Assembly: GCF_003369795.1 (NCBI RefSeq)
Contig: NZ_CP026730.1
Coordinates: forward strand, 1,488,001 to 1,552,000
Length of the DNA: 64,000 bases
Source of the DNA: Streptomyces sp. CB09001
Lineage (GTDB): Bacteria > Actinomycetota > Actinomycetes > Streptomycetales > Streptomycetaceae
Direction: 5' to 3'
The notes below the pieces were generated by a model, which saw only the letters and a list, made by a program, of their open reading frames with translations, had not been told where the DNA came from and did not search any database. Made by a program: the position numbers and the translations under genes. Shown here one piece after another: positions 52,256 through 61,486 of this stretch (positions are counted from its first letter, which is position 1; each line of letters starts with the position of its first letter).

Positions 52256-52741
52256 CTACAGGGAGCGCCGCATCGCGCGGTGGGGGATCCCGGCGTCGGG
52301 GAACTCGGGTCCGTACGCCTCGTACCCCAGTCGCTCGTAGAAACCCAGGGCGTGGGTCTGCGCGTGCAGGTCCACGGCGGTGAGTCCACGCGCGCGTGCG
52401 GCGGCCTCCATGGCCCGCACCAGCGTGGCCCCGACACCGAGGCCGCGGGCCGCCGCGGTCACCGCGAGGCGGCCCAGGGAGCCGACGGCCGGGTCGCCGT
52501 CGCCGTTCTTCGCGGCGGCGGCCGCGCCGTGCAGCAGCCGGCCGGTGCCGAGCGGCACGCCGTCCTCGCGGATGGCCAGGACGTGCACGGCGTCGGCGTC
52601 GTAGGCGTCGTACTCGATGTCCTCGGGGACCTTCTGCTCGGCGACGAAGACGTCCTTGCGCACCGCGAAGCAGGCCTCGCGGTCGGCGGGGTCCTCGGCG
52701 ACGCGCACCTCGTAGGCCGGGGCCGGGCTCGGGGTGCTCAT
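52256..52741 (-). CDS. GNAT family N-acetyltransferase
   Basis: The 161-residue GNAT protein has [20 protein letters not shown] (ElaA/YjcF-type N-terminus), the acetyl-CoA-binding [22 protein letters not shown] and the C-terminal [21 protein letters not shown]. Substrates are unknown. Start ATG 52741 overlaps the rluD stop by 4 bases (ATGA), so it is cotranslated with rluD. The 103 bases to the CPA1 gene start show nothing notable. Confidence 0.88.
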   Translation of the reverse strand: MSTPSPAPAYEVRVAEDPADREACFAVRKDVFVAEQKVPEDIEYDAYDADAVHVLAIREDGVPLGTGRLLHGAAAAAKNGDGDPAVGSLGRLAVTAAARGLGVGATLVRAMEAAARARGLTAVDLHAQTHALGFYERLGYEAYGPEFPDAGIPHRAMRRSL

Positions 52742-53682
52742 CCGTAGGTCTCCTCGCGGACCAGGTCCAGGGCCTGCTGAAGGTCCTCGGGGTAGTCGCT
52801 GGCGTACTCGACCCAGTCGCCGGTGCCTGGGTGCTCGAAACCGAGCCGCACGGCGTGCAGCCACTGGCGGGTCAGCCGCAGTCGCTTGGCGAGGGTGGGG
52901 TCCGCGCCGTAGGTCAGGTCGCCGACGCAGGGGTGGCGGTGGGCTGCCATGTGGACGCGGATCTGGTGGGTGCGGCCGGTCTCCAGCTTCACGTCGAGCA
53001 GGGAGGCCGCGCGGAAGGCCTCGATGAGGTCGTAGTGCGTGACGGAGGCCTTGCCCTCGGCGGTGACGGCCCACTTGTAGTCGTGCTGCGGGTGGCGGCC
53101 GATGGGGGCGTCGATGGTGCCGCTGGTCGGGTCGGGGTGGCCCTGCACGAGCGTGTGGTAGCGCTTGTCGACCGTGCGCTCCTTGAACTGGCGCTTGAGC
53201 GAGGTGTACGCGCGCTCCGACTTGGCCACCGCCATCAGGCCGGAGGTACCGACGTCGAGGCGGTGCACGATGCCCTGGCGCTCGGCGGCGCCGGAGGTGG
53301 AGATGCGGTACCCGGCGGCGGCCAGTCCGCCGATGACGGTCGGCCCGCTCCACCCCGGGGACGGGTGCGCCGCGACGCCCACCGGCTTCACGATGACGAC
53401 CACGTCCTCGTCGTCGTGGACGATCTCCATGCCCTCGACGGGCTCGGCGACCACCTGCACGGGCGCGGGCGCCTGCGGCATCTCGACCTCGAGCCAGGCG
53501 CCGCCGTGGACGCGCTCGGACTTGCTGACCACCGATCCGTCGACCTGCACCTTGCCCGCCGCGGCGAGCTCCGCGGCCTTGGTACGGGAGAAGCCGAACA
53601 TGCGGGAGATGGCGGCGTCGACGCGCTCGCCCTCCAGGCCGTCCGGCACGGGCAGGGTACGGATCTCGGGAATCGTGCTCAC
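52738..53682 (-). CDS. rluD: 23S rRNA pseudouridine synthase, RluD/RluA family
   Basis: The 314-residue protein has an N-terminal S4 RNA-binding domain ([30 protein letters not shown]) and the pseudouridine synthase catalytic motif [18 protein letters not shown] (catalytic Asp). [11 protein letters not shown] and [12 protein letters not shown] follow. It modifies uridines in large-subunit rRNA; exact positions are inferred from E. coli RluD. GTG 53682 starts the gene, whose leader contains DnaA-box-like repeats. It is followed by the GNAT gene (4-base overlap), with lspA 109 bases upstream. Confidence 0.93.
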   Translation of the reverse strand: MSTIPEIRTLPVPDGLEGERVDAAISRMFGFSRTKAAELAAAGKVQVDGSVVSKSERVHGGAWLEVEMPQAPAPVQVVAEPVEGMEIVHDDEDVVVIVKPVGVAAHPSPGWSGPTVIGGLAAAGYRISTSGAAERQGIVHRLDVGTSGLMAVAKSERAYTSLKRQFKERTVDKRYHTLVQGHPDPTSGTIDAPIGRHPQHDYKWAVTAEGKASVTHYDLIEAFRAASLLDVKLETGRTHQIRVHMAAHRHPCVGDLTYGADPTLAKRLRLTRQWLHAVRLGFEHPGTGDWVEYASDYPEDLQQALDLVREETYG

Positions 53683-53731
53683 CCGTCGAGTATGCCGGAC
53701 GGACCGGACACTCCCGAACGCGCGCCCGGTC

Positions 53732-53808
53732 CCTGTGGACAACCGGTCCCCGTGGACAACCGGCCCCTGTGGACCGCCGGACAGCCGGAGGTCAGTCCTT
53801 GTGGACGG
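53732..53808. repeat. Cluster of DnaA-box-like motifs spaced 17 bp
   Basis: TGTGGACAA (53734-53742, exact complement of the TTGTCCACA DnaA box), CGTGGACAA (53751-53759) and TGTGGACCG (53768-53776) are spaced exactly 17 bp within a degenerate tandem repeat. A fourth motif, TGTGGACGG (53800-53808), lies in the last codons of lspA. The cluster is in the rluD leader. No oriC-type genes are nearby. Confidence 0.55.
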
Positions 53809-54409
53809 TCCCGTCCGGATCCAGGCCCCGGAAGGAGAGGATCACGATCAGGATGCCGCCACAGACGATCGCCGAGTCGGCGAGGTTGAAGACGGCGAAG
53901 TGCTTGGGCGCGATGAAGTCCACGACCGCGCCCTCGAAGACCCCGGGGGCGCGGAAGATGCGGTCGGTGAGGTTGCCGAGGGCACCGCCGAGCAGCAGGC
54001 CGAGCGCGATCGCCCAGGGCAGGCTGTGCAGCTTGCGCGCGAGGCGGGCGATGACGACGATCACCGACGCCGCGATCACCGTGAAGATCACGGTGAAGGC
54101 CTCGCCGAAGCCGAAGGCCGCGCCCGCGTTGCGGATCGCCGCGAACCGCAGCCAGTCGCCGATGATCTCGATCGGCTCGTGGTGCTCCAGCTTGGCGACC
54201 ACCAGCATCTTGCTGCCCAGGTCGAGCAGGTACGCGAACAGGGCGACCGCGAACAGCACGGCGACCCGCCGCTTGCCCCGGGGACGCTCAGGAGCCTGCT
54301 CATGCTCCTGCTCGTGCTCCCGCTCCTGTGCGGCGTCGGGCCGCTCCTGCCCCTCCCCCGCCGCGTCCGGGGTCTCCGGAGTACCGATGATGCGCTCCGC
54401 CTCTGCCAC
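53792..54409 (-). CDS. lspA: Lipoprotein signal peptidase
   Basis: The 205-residue signal peptidase II has a 50-residue charged cytoplasmic N-terminus, four transmembrane helices, and the two catalytic aspartates in GNLTDRIF and FNLADSAI (with VVDFI between them). It cleaves prolipoprotein signal peptides after Lgt action; lgt is at 13664. The N-terminal Glu/His-rich extension is unusual but common in Streptomyces. The start at 54409 is supported by the absence of a later good site. Neighbours are the DksA-like gene upstream and rluD downstream. Confidence 0.95.
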   Translation of the reverse strand: MAEAERIIGTPETPDAAGEGQERPDAAQEREHEQEHEQAPERPRGKRRVAVLFAVALFAYLLDLGSKMLVVAKLEHHEPIEIIGDWLRFAAIRNAGAAFGFGEAFTVIFTVIAASVIVVIARLARKLHSLPWAIALGLLLGGALGNLTDRIFRAPGVFEGAVVDFIAPKHFAVFNLADSAIVCGGILIVILSFRGLDPDGTVHKD

Positions 54410-54477
54410 GTGAGTCCCTCAGCCTAGGTCCTTGACTGAGCACGAGGGTACGGCACACTTCCCGTCCCGGCTGCGGC

Positions 54478-55200
54478 TCAGTTCCGGCGCTCCTGCTTCT
54501 GCTTGCACTCGACGCACAGGGTGGCCCGCGGGAATGCCTGCATCCGCGCCTTGCCGATCGGGTTGCCGCAGTTCTCGCACAGGCCGTAGGTGCCCGCGTC
54601 CAGGCGTTCCAGGGCCCGCTCGGTCTGGGTGAGCACCTCGCGCGCGGTGGCGGCCAGCGCCAGTTCGTGCTCGCGCGTGATGTTCTTGCTGCCGGTGTCC
54701 GCCTCGTCGTCGCCCGCGCCGTCGCCGGAGTCACGCATCATGCCCTGCAGCGACCGCTCGGAGGAGTCGATCTCGGTGCGCAGCCGGTCCGCCTCGGACT
54801 GCAGCCCGCCGCGCGCCTCCTCGACCTCCTGCGGGGTCCAGGGTTCCTCGCCGGGCCGTACCGCGAGGTCGCCGGGGTCCGCGGCGGCGGTGCCGCGGGC
54901 CTTGGGAACAGCGGTCTTGGCCGCCGTGGCCGTGCCAGGAGTCTTCTTCGCAACCACCGTCGTGGCTCCCGTCTGCTCCGCGGCCTCGGCCGCGCCCACT
55001 TTCTTGGCCGTGCTCTTCTTCGCCGTGCTCTTCTTGGCCGTGCTCTTCTTGGCCGTGCTCTTCTTGGCCGTGCTCTTCTTCGCCGGGCTCGTCCTCGCCG
55101 CCGTCTTCTTCGCCGCGGTCTTCGTCGCCGGGTCCTGCTCCGCGGCGCTGTCCTCGGCGGCGCTCTGTTTCGCGGCCGTCGTCTTCTTCTTCGCCACCAT
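54478..55200 (-). CDS. DksA/TraR-type zinc-finger protein with Lys/Ala-rich N-terminal tail
   Basis: The 240-residue protein ends with a DksA/TraR C4 zinc finger (CENCGNPIG then CVECK) preceded by a coiled-coil region (about 130-205). Its first 110 residues are a Lys/Ala/Thr-rich, histone-H1-like tail including five tandem KKSTA repeats. The catalytic-type acidic tip of E. coli DksA is not evident; the family may bind RNA polymerase or act through its basic tail on DNA. ATG 55200. It is divergent from the ileS leader. Confidence 0.85.
   Translation of the reverse strand: MVAKKKTTAAKQSAAEDSAAEQDPATKTAAKKTAARTSPAKKSTAKKSTAKKSTAKKSTAKKSTAKKVGAAEAAEQTGATTVVAKKTPGTATAAKTAVPKARGTAAADPGDLAVRPGEEPWTPQEVEEARGGLQSEADRLRTEIDSSERSLQGMMRDSGDGAGDDEADTGSKNITREHELALAATAREVLTQTERALERLDAGTYGLCENCGNPIGKARMQAFPRATLCVECKQKQERRN
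55006..55080. repeat. Five tandem 15-bp repeats inside the DksA-like gene
   Basis: Five consecutive 15-base units (GGCCGTGCTCTTCTT, with CG replacing GG at the start of the second) encode (KKSTA)5 on the minus strand. Unit number is likely to vary between strains by slippage. Confidence 0.9.
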
Positions 55201-55479
55201 GGCCGCGGCCCCTTCACATATTGTGATCTTGCGCGCGAATCGTGCTGGGACGATAAATCGACTCCGGTCCCGCGGCAACGGGGCACGCCGCCCGATTCGC
55301 CCGCCCACCGTGCGCCGCGCGGCGAGCATGCATGCGTTGTGCCCAGCTCCCCGCCCGGTAATCCGCCGGAACGCCGCCCGGGCCGTCCGTGCGGGGACCG
55401 GCCCCCGGACGGCGGCATTCGGGTCACGCCGAAACCGGTCGGCCGTTGTCCGCGCGGCGCCGTACACTGGGCGCAGCGG
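55201..55479. other. Divergent promoter region between the DksA-like gene and ileS
   Basis: The 279-base stretch has no gene that I can support. Near the DksA-like start it is AT-rich (55215-55260). On the plus strand TACACT at 55463-55468 could be the -10 of the ileS promoter, placing the start of RNA near 55475, just before the T-box leader. A matching -35 is not clear. Confidence 0.5.
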
Positions 55480-55750
55480 AAAGCATGGATGGGGACGAGT
55501 AGCGGCGTCAGCAGCCCAGAGCGACCCGGGGACGGTGTGAGCCCGGGGGCGAGCGCGACGTGAAGATCACCCCGGAGCCGCCGGAAGAAAGCCGTGGCAG
55601 CACAGCCGCGGCGAGTAGAACCGGCTCGCGACCCCAATGAGGGGGCTCACCGGAGCACACGACGCACCGGCGGGCCAAGGAGGGTGGTACCGCGGGAGCA
55701 CGGCTCTCGTCCCTCCGACGGAAGGCAGCACGTCCGCCGGAGGAAGCTCG
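55480..55750 (+). promoter_or_regulatory. T-box riboswitch leader of ileS
   Basis: The leader has the T-box signature AGGGTGGTACCGCG (55681-55694), whose UGGU would pair with the ACCA end of uncharged tRNA-Ile. A Stem I-like element begins around 55495 (GGGGACGAGTAGCG), and an ATC codon followed by A (55566-55568) is the likely isoleucine specifier. CCTCCG (55712-55717) is complementary to CGGAGG (55738-55743) in the ribosome site, so uncharged tRNA probably frees the start for translation, as described for actinobacterial ileS T-boxes. Confidence 0.88.
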
Positions 55751-58700
55751 TTGAATACGCAGCCGCAGTACCGCCAGGTGCCCGCCCAGGTCGACCTGCC
55801 CGCGCTCGAACACGCGGTGCTCGACTTCTGGCGTGAGCAGAAGATCTTCGCCAAGAGCCTGGAGCAGTCCGAGGGCCGCCCCGAGTGGGTGTTCTACGAG
55901 GGCCCGCCCACCGCCAACGGCATGCCCGGCGCGCACCACATCGAGGCGCGCGTCTTCAAGGACGTCTTCCCCCGCTTCCGCACGATGCGCGGCTACCACG
56001 TGGGCCGCAAGGCCGGCTGGGACTGCCACGGCCTGCCGGTGGAGCTGGCCGTGGAGAAGGAGCTCGGCTTCTCCGGCAAGCAGGACATCGAGGCGTACGG
56101 CATCGCCGAGTTCAACGCGAAGTGCCGCGAGTCGGTGACCCGCCACACCGACGCCTTCGAAGAGCTCACGACCCGCATGGGCTACTGGGCCGACCTCCAG
56201 GACCCGTACCGCACGATGGACCCGGAGTACATCGAGTCCGTCTGGTGGTCGCTGAAGGAGATCTTCAACAAGGGCCTGCTGGTCCAGGACCACCGCGTCG
56301 CCCCCTGGTGCCCCCGCTGCGGTACCGGCCTGTCCGACCACGAGCTGGCCCAGGGCTACGAGACGGTCGTCGACCCGTCCGTCTACGTCCGCTTCCCGCT
56401 GACCTCCGGCCCGCTGGCCGGCGAGGCCGCGCTGGTCGTGTGGACGACGACCCCGTGGACGCTGGTCTCCAACACCGCGGTCGCCGCGCACCCCGACGTC
56501 ACCTACGTCGTCGCCACGGACGGCGAGGAGAAGCTGGTCGTCGCCGAGCCGCTGGTCGGCAAGGCGCTCGGCGAGGGCTGGGAGACCACCGGGCAGTCCT
56601 TCACCGGCGCCGAGATGGAGCGCTGGACGTACCGGCGCCCCTTCGAGCTGGTCGAGTTCCCCGAGCCCGCGCACTACGTGGTCAACGCCGACTACGTCAC
56701 CACCGAGGACGGCACCGGCCTCGTCCACCAGTCCCCCGCCTTCGGTGAGGACGACCTCAAGGTCTGCCGCGCGTACGGGCTGCCGGTGGTCAACCCGGTC
56801 CGCCCGGACGGCACCTTCGAGGAGGACGTCCCGCTGGTCGGCGGCGTCTTCTTCAAGAAGGCCGACGAGAAGCTGACCGAGGACCTGGAGACCCGGGGCC
56901 TGCTCTTCAAGCACATCCCGTACGAGCACAGCTACCCGCACTGCTGGCGCTGCCACACCGCGCTGCTCTACTACGCCCAGCCGTCCTGGTACATCCGCAC
57001 CACCGCCGTCAAGGACCGCCTCCTCCAGGAGAACGAGAAGACCAACTGGTTCCCGGACGCGGTCAAGCACGGCCGGTACGGCGACTGGCTGAACAACAAC
57101 ATCGACTGGGCGCTCTCCCGCAACCGCTACTGGGGCACCCCGCTGCCGATCTGGCGGTGCGCGGAGGACCACCTCACGGTCGTCGGCTCCCGCGCGGAGC
57201 TGACCGAGCTGTCCGGCACCGACCAGTCGGCCCTGGACCCGCACCGTCCGTTCATCGACGACGTGACCTTCACCTGCACCCACGAGGGCTGCTCCCTCGA
57301 AGCGCTGCGCGTGCCCGAGGTGATCGACGCCTGGTACGACTCGGGCTCGATGCCGTTCGCGCAGTGGGGCTACCCGTACAAGAACAAGGAGCTGTTCGAG
57401 AGCCGCTACCCGGCACAGTTCATCTCCGAGGCCATCGACCAGACCCGCGGCTGGTTCTACACGCTGATGGCGATCGGCACCCTGGTCTTCGACAAGTCGT
57501 CCTACGAGAACGTGGTCTGCCTCGGCCACATCCTCGCCGAGGACGGCCGCAAGATGTCCAAGCACCTGGGCAACATCCTGCAGCCGATCCCGCTGATGGA
57601 CCAGCACGGCGCCGACGCGGTCCGCTGGTTCATGGCGGCCGGCGGCTCCCCGTGGGCGGCCCGCCGGGTCGGCCACGGCACCATCCAGGAGGTCGTCCGC
57701 AAGACGCTCCTCACGTACTGGAACACGGTCGCCTTCCAGGCCCTGTACGCCCGCACCTCGCGTTGGGCGCCGAGCGAGGCGGACCCGGCCCCGGCCGACC
57801 GCCCGGTCCTGGACCGCTGGCTGCTCTCCGAGCTGCACGCGCTCACCGACCAGGTGACGCAGGCGCTGGACGCCTACGACACCCAGCGGGCCGGCAAGCT
57901 GCTGTCCGCGTTCGTCGACGACCTGTCCAACTGGTACGTGCGCCGCTCCCGCCGCCGCTTCTGGCAGGGCGACAAGGCCGCACTGCGCACGCTGCACGAG
58001 GTCGTCGAGACGGTCACCAGGCTGATGGCGCCGCTGACCCCGTTCATCACCGAGCGGGTCTGGCAGGACCTGGTCGTGCCCGTCACCCCGGGTTCCCCCG
58101 AGTCGGTCCACCTGTCCTCGTGGCCGGAGGCCGACCTGGCGGCGATCGACCCGGAGCTGTCGAAGCAGATGGTCCTGGTCCGCCGCCTGGTCGAGCTGGG
58201 CCGTGCCACGCGTGCGGAGTCGGGGGTCAAGACCCGGCAGCCGCTCAGCCGCGCGCTGATCGCGGTGGCGGGCTTCGGCACGCTCTCCCCGGAGCTGCAC
58301 ACCCAGATCACGGAGGAGCTGAACGTCGAGTCCCTCGCCTCGCTGAGCGAGGTCGGCGGCAGCCTCGTCGACACGACCGCGAAGGCCAACTTCCGGGCGC
58401 TGGGCAAGCGGTTCGGCAAGCGCGTGCAGGACGTGGCGAAGGCCGTCGCGGCAGCGGACGCCGCCGCGCTGTCCCTGGCGCTGCGCGAGGGCACGGCCTC
58501 GGTGGAGGTCGACGGCGAGACGATCACCCTCGCTCCCGACGAGGTGATCATCACGGAGACGCCGCGCGAGGGCTGGTCGGTCGCCTCCGACTCGGGCGCG
58601 ACCGTGGCGCTCGACCTGGAGATCACGGAGGAACTGCGCCGCGCGGGCCTCGCCCGGGACGCGATCCGCCTGATCCAGGAGGCCCGCAAGAACAGCGGCC

Positions 58701-58897
58701 TCGACGTCGCCGACCGGATCGCCCTGCGCTGGACGGCCACGGACCCGGCGACGATCGCCGCCCTGACCGACCACGCCGGCCTGATCTCCGACGAGGTCCT
58801 GGCGACGGACTTCGCGCAGGGCGAGGCGGACGACACGTACGGGGCACCGTTCTCGGACGAGGGTCTTTCCCTGGTGTTCCGCCTGCGGAAGCAGTAA
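55751..58897 (+). CDS. ileS: Isoleucyl-tRNA synthetase, IleRS2-like with GAHH signature
   Basis: The 1048-residue class I synthetase starts at TTG 55751, with GGAGG 7 bases upstream. The HIGH signature is replaced by G60-A61-H62-H63 in TANGMPGAHH, the altered GXHH motif described in a mupirocin hyper-resistant subgroup of type 2 IleRS. The editing domain has WTTTPWTLVSNTA; the second nucleotide-binding motif is KMSKH (601-605). The CP and anticodon-binding parts are of the long eukaryote-like type. It is controlled by the T-box leader. Confidence 0.95.
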   Translation: MNTQPQYRQVPAQVDLPALEHAVLDFWREQKIFAKSLEQSEGRPEWVFYEGPPTANGMPGAHHIEARVFKDVFPRFRTMRGYHVGRKAGWDCHGLPVELAVEKELGFSGKQDIEAYGIAEFNAKCRESVTRHTDAFEELTTRMGYWADLQDPYRTMDPEYIESVWWSLKEIFNKGLLVQDHRVAPWCPRCGTGLSDHELAQGYETVVDPSVYVRFPLTSGPLAGEAALVVWTTTPWTLVSNTAVAAHPDVTYVVATDGEEKLVVAEPLVGKALGEGWETTGQSFTGAEMERWTYRRPFELVEFPEPAHYVVNADYVTTEDGTGLVHQSPAFGEDDLKVCRAYGLPVVNPVRPDGTFEEDVPLVGGVFFKKADEKLTEDLETRGLLFKHIPYEHSYPHCWRCHTALLYYAQPSWYIRTTAVKDRLLQENEKTNWFPDAVKHGRYGDWLNNNIDWALSRNRYWGTPLPIWRCAEDHLTVVGSRAELTELSGTDQSALDPHRPFIDDVTFTCTHEGCSLEALRVPEVIDAWYDSGSMPFAQWGYPYKNKELFESRYPAQFISEAIDQTRGWFYTLMAIGTLVFDKSSYENVVCLGHILAEDGRKMSKHLGNILQPIPLMDQHGADAVRWFMAAGGSPWAARRVGHGTIQEVVRKTLLTYWNTVAFQALYARTSRWAPSEADPAPADRPVLDRWLLSELHALTDQVTQALDAYDTQRAGKLLSAFVDDLSNWYVRRSRRRFWQGDKAALRTLHEVVETVTRLMAPLTPFITERVWQDLVVPVTPGSPESVHLSSWPEADLAAIDPELSKQMVLVRRLVELGRATRAESGVKTRQPLSRALIAVAGFGTLSPELHTQITEELNVESLASLSEVGGSLVDTTAKANFRALGKRFGKRVQDVAKAVAAADAAALSLALREGTASVEVDGETITLAPDEVIITETPREGWSVASDSGATVALDLEITEELRRAGLARDAIRLIQEARKNSGLDVADRIALRWTATDPATIAALTDHAGLISDEVLATDFAQGEADDTYGAPFSDEGLSLVFRLRKQ

Positions 58898-58912
58898 CCG
58901 AGCAAACGACTG

Positions 58913-58947
58913 GGCCCGGCCCCCCTCTCTCTGAGGGGAGCCGGGCC
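58913..58947 (+). terminator. Terminator after ileS
   Basis: GGCCCGGC (58913-58920) pairs with GCCGGGCC (58940-58947), and CCCCTC (58922-58927) with GAGGGG (58933-58938), leaving one mismatch and a 5-base loop. It starts 16 bases after the ileS stop. Confidence 0.8.
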
Positions 58948-59026
58948 TTCACGGCTGCGGGCAGTCGTGCCTCCCCCAGCGCCTGAACGGCCTGGGAGCC
59001 ACCCCCGCCCGCACCGGCACACAAAA

Positions 59027-59057
59027 GCGGGCCCCGGGTCAAAAACCCGGGGCCCGC
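59027..59057. terminator. Terminator of divIVA
   Basis: A perfect 13-bp stem, GCGGGCCCCGGGT (59027-59039) with its complement at 59045-59057, has a CAAAA loop and, on the minus strand, a following TTTTGT. It lies 36 bases past the divIVA stop. Confidence 0.8.
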
Positions 59058-59092
59058 CCTGAACGTTGCCGAAGGCTACGCCGTACTACAGA

Positions 59093-60295
59093 TCAGTTGT
59101 CGTCCTCGTCGATCAGGAACCCGCGCATCGGCGAAGGCGCCTGCCCCATCGGCGACGGCCCCTGCGGCCGCACCGGTGCCATCGGCTGGGTCATCGCCGG
59201 CGACATCTGCTGCTGGCCGCCGTAGGACGGGCCCGACTGGCCCGGACCGCTGCCCATCGACTGGTTGCCGCCGTAGGACGGGGCACTGGCGCCGGCCGGG
59301 GCCATCGAGGGCGCCGGGGACGGCGGCAGGGACGGCGCGGCGCTCGTCGGCGTGCGCGGCGGAGCGAGCGAGTCGTCCGCCTGCGTCTCCAACTGGCGCA
59401 GCTGGGACTCCAGGTACGACTTCAGTCGCGTCCGGTACTCGCGCTCGAAGCCGCGCAGGTCCTCGACCTTGCGCTCCAGCGTGGCGCGGGCGGACTCCAG
59501 GGAGCCCATCGCGACGCGGTGCTTCTCCTGCGCGTCCCGCTCCAGGGCGTCCGCCTTGGCACGGGCGTCCCGCTCCAGACCCTCGGCACGCGAACGAGCC
59601 TCGCCGACGATCTTGTTGGCCTCGGAACGGGCCTCCGCGATCGCCTGGTCGGCGGTCTGCTGGGCCAGCGAGAGCACGCGAGCGGCGCTGTCGCCACCGG
59701 GGCCGCCCTGACCGGGCATGCCGGGACCACCAGGGCCCTGCGGGCCGCCCATGGGGCCGCCCATCGGACCGGGACCCATCTGACCCTGCATCGGACCCGG
59801 ACCCTGGCCCATCGGCCCCGGGCCCTGGCCCATCGGCCCCGGACCCTGGCCCATCGGGCCGGGACCCTGCGGGCCACCCTGTCCGCCGGGGCCGGCGGGC
59901 AGCTGCGGGGCACCGCTCGGCAGCTGGGGCGGACCACCCATGGGGCCACCCATCTGCTGCTGCGGCGGGCCCGATATGCCGGCGGGCACCGGAGCGCCGG
60001 GACCTCGCATGCCCTGCTGCGGCATACCACCCTGCTGCGGGGGATGCCCCTGGTGCTGCGGCGGCTGCTGATCCTGCGGAGGTTCCGGAGGCTTGCGCAT
60101 GTTCTGCTGGTTCTGCGCGGCCGCACGCGTCGCCGCGGCCAGCTTGGCGCGCAGGTCCTCGTTCTCGCGGAGCAGTCGGGTCAGTTCGGCTTCGACCTCG
60201 TCGAGGAAGGCATCGACCTCGTCCTCGTCATAGCCTTCTCGGAGGCGGACGGTCGTGAACTGCTTGTTCCGCACGTCCTCGGGGGTCAACGGCAT
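59093..60295 (-). CDS. divIVA: Polar growth protein DivIVA
   Basis: The 400-residue DivIVA/Wag31 protein marks hyphal tips and organises apical growth. It has the conserved membrane-binding N-terminus ([35 protein letters not shown]), a short first coiled coil (to about 60) and a long Pro/Gln/Gly/Met-rich insert (about 70-205) with GPGPMGQ repeats. The second coiled coil follows (about 210-305), then a Pro/Ser-rich C-terminus ending IDEDDN. Insert and tail are typical of Streptomyces DivIVA. It is the last gene of the ftsZ-side run, 55 bases after sepG. Confidence 0.96.
   Translation of the reverse strand: MPLTPEDVRNKQFTTVRLREGYDEDEVDAFLDEVEAELTRLLRENEDLRAKLAAATRAAAQNQQNMRKPPEPPQDQQPPQHQGHPPQQGGMPQQGMRGPGAPVPAGISGPPQQQMGGPMGGPPQLPSGAPQLPAGPGGQGGPQGPGPMGQGPGPMGQGPGPMGQGPGPMQGQMGPGPMGGPMGGPQGPGGPGMPGQGGPGGDSAARVLSLAQQTADQAIAEARSEANKIVGEARSRAEGLERDARAKADALERDAQEKHRVAMGSLESARATLERKVEDLRGFEREYRTRLKSYLESQLRQLETQADDSLAPPRTPTSAAPSLPPSPAPSMAPAGASAPSYGGNQSMGSGPGQSGPSYGGQQQMSPAMTQPMAPVRPQGPSPMGQAPSPMRGFLIDEDDN
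59788..59868. repeat. Tandem 21-bp repeats in divIVA
   Basis: About four near-identical 21-base units encode GPGPMGQ on the minus strand. They lie in the low-complexity insert between the coiled coils. Boundaries are approximate. Confidence 0.75.
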
Positions 60296-60350
60296 CTCTT
60301 CACCTCAACGTTGTCGTCGGCATTCGGCAAGCCCGTATCTCTCTCATCGA

Positions 60351-60635
60351 TCACAGCCGGCTCACGATCGAGATCAGGATGTAGACGATGATCATCAGTA
60401 CGAAGAAGGACAGGTCGAGCGCCACGCCCCCGAGACGCAGCGGCGGAATGAACCGCCGCAGAAGCTTCAACGGTGGATCGGTGACAGTGTAGGTGGCCTC
60501 CAGAACGACCACCATCGCCTTGCCGGGTTGCCACGAGCGGGCGAACTGGAAGACGTAGTCCATGACCAACCGGAAGATGAGCACGATGAGGAAGCACATC
60601 AGCGCGATGTAGACGACATCCAGGACCACGCTCAT
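60351..60635 (-). CDS. sepG: YggT/YlmG family membrane protein SepG
   Basis: The 94-residue YggT-family protein has two transmembrane segments (about 3-25 and 70-92) flanking DPPLKLLRRFIPPLRLGG, the family core. In S. coelicolor the gene in this position is described as SepG, which helps place SsgB and organise nucleoids during sporulation division. ATG 60635. It lies between sepF and divIVA. Confidence 0.9.
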   Translation of the reverse strand: MSVVLDVVYIALMCFLIVLIFRLVMDYVFQFARSWQPGKAMVVVLEATYTVTDPPLKLLRRFIPPLRLGGVALDLSFFVLMIIVYILISIVSRL

Positions 60636-60716
60636 GACCTGTGCTTCCCTCTCCCCTGAACCATCTCTCGGACCCTGTCCCGGGCCCGCGTTCTTGCTCT
60701 GTACCGGTGGTGCGTC

Positions 60717-61358
60717 TCAGCTCTGGTTGAAGAACCCGCCCTCTGCGATGCGGGCCTTGTCCTCCGCCGTGACATCGACGTTAGCAGGAGACAGCAGGAA
60801 CACCTTCTGCGTCACCCGCTCGATACTGCCGTGAAGACCAAACACCAAACCGGCCGCAAAGTCGACAAGTCGCTTCGCATCTGTGTCATCCATCTCAGTG
60901 AGATTCATGATCACCGGCGTGCCCTCACGGAAGTGTTCCCCGATGGTACGGGCCTCGTTGTAGGTCCGGGGGTGAAGTGTGGTGATCCGGTAGGGCTCTC
61001 GTTCGGACACGACCTTGGGCATGATGACCGGTGCGCTCTTTTCCAGGCTTGCGCGTTCTTGTGTGATGGACGCCACGGGCGCGATGCGCGCCGGGCGGCC
61101 GGATTCCGCCGCGAGCGAAGCGGAACGGGGCATCGGCTCGCGCTGCGCGGGCGGTTGCACGACTCGTACCTCTTCGTCCCTTTGGGACTGATGCGCACCA
61201 TGCGACTGGTGCGCCGGTTCGTGGCGTCGGTGATCCCGCTCGGGTTCCGGGTCCAGTTCGGGTTCGAAGTCGTCGTCGGGGTCGAACCCCCGGCCGTCGT
61301 ACCCATCGTCCTCCACGAGGCCGAGGTAGACCGCCATCTTGCGCATCGCGCCGGCCAT
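60717..61358 (-). CDS. sepF: Cell division protein SepF
   Basis: The 213-residue protein has a membrane-binding amphipathic N-terminus ([20 protein letters not shown]), an acidic and then His/Gln/Arg-rich linker (about 20-105) and the C-terminal SepF domain ([51 protein letters not shown]) that polymerises and binds FtsZ. Start ATG 61358 with GGAGGA upstream; a longer frame upstream is spurious. It lies 128 bases from yggS, where a separate promoter is possible, and 81 bases from sepG. Confidence 0.94.
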   Translation of the reverse strand: MAGAMRKMAVYLGLVEDDGYDGRGFDPDDDFEPELDPEPERDHRRHEPAHQSHGAHQSQRDEEVRVVQPPAQREPMPRSASLAAESGRPARIAPVASITQERASLEKSAPVIMPKVVSEREPYRITTLHPRTYNEARTIGEHFREGTPVIMNLTEMDDTDAKRLVDFAAGLVFGLHGSIERVTQKVFLLSPANVDVTAEDKARIAEGGFFNQS

Positions 61359-61486
61359 GCTCTGAGTCCTCCGCTCTGTGGTGGATCTGCTGACGACTCC
61401 AAGTGCCTGCGATCCACGAGGTCGTTGCGTCCGCCTTTCGGCGGTAATGACCATATTTTCTGCTGTGGTCCGACTTCTTGGCGACG

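Noticed and set aside
55508..58774. 1088-codon open frame opposite ileS
   Set aside because: Shadow of ileS and its leader; Leu/Val/Arg/Gly-rich sequence without motifs.
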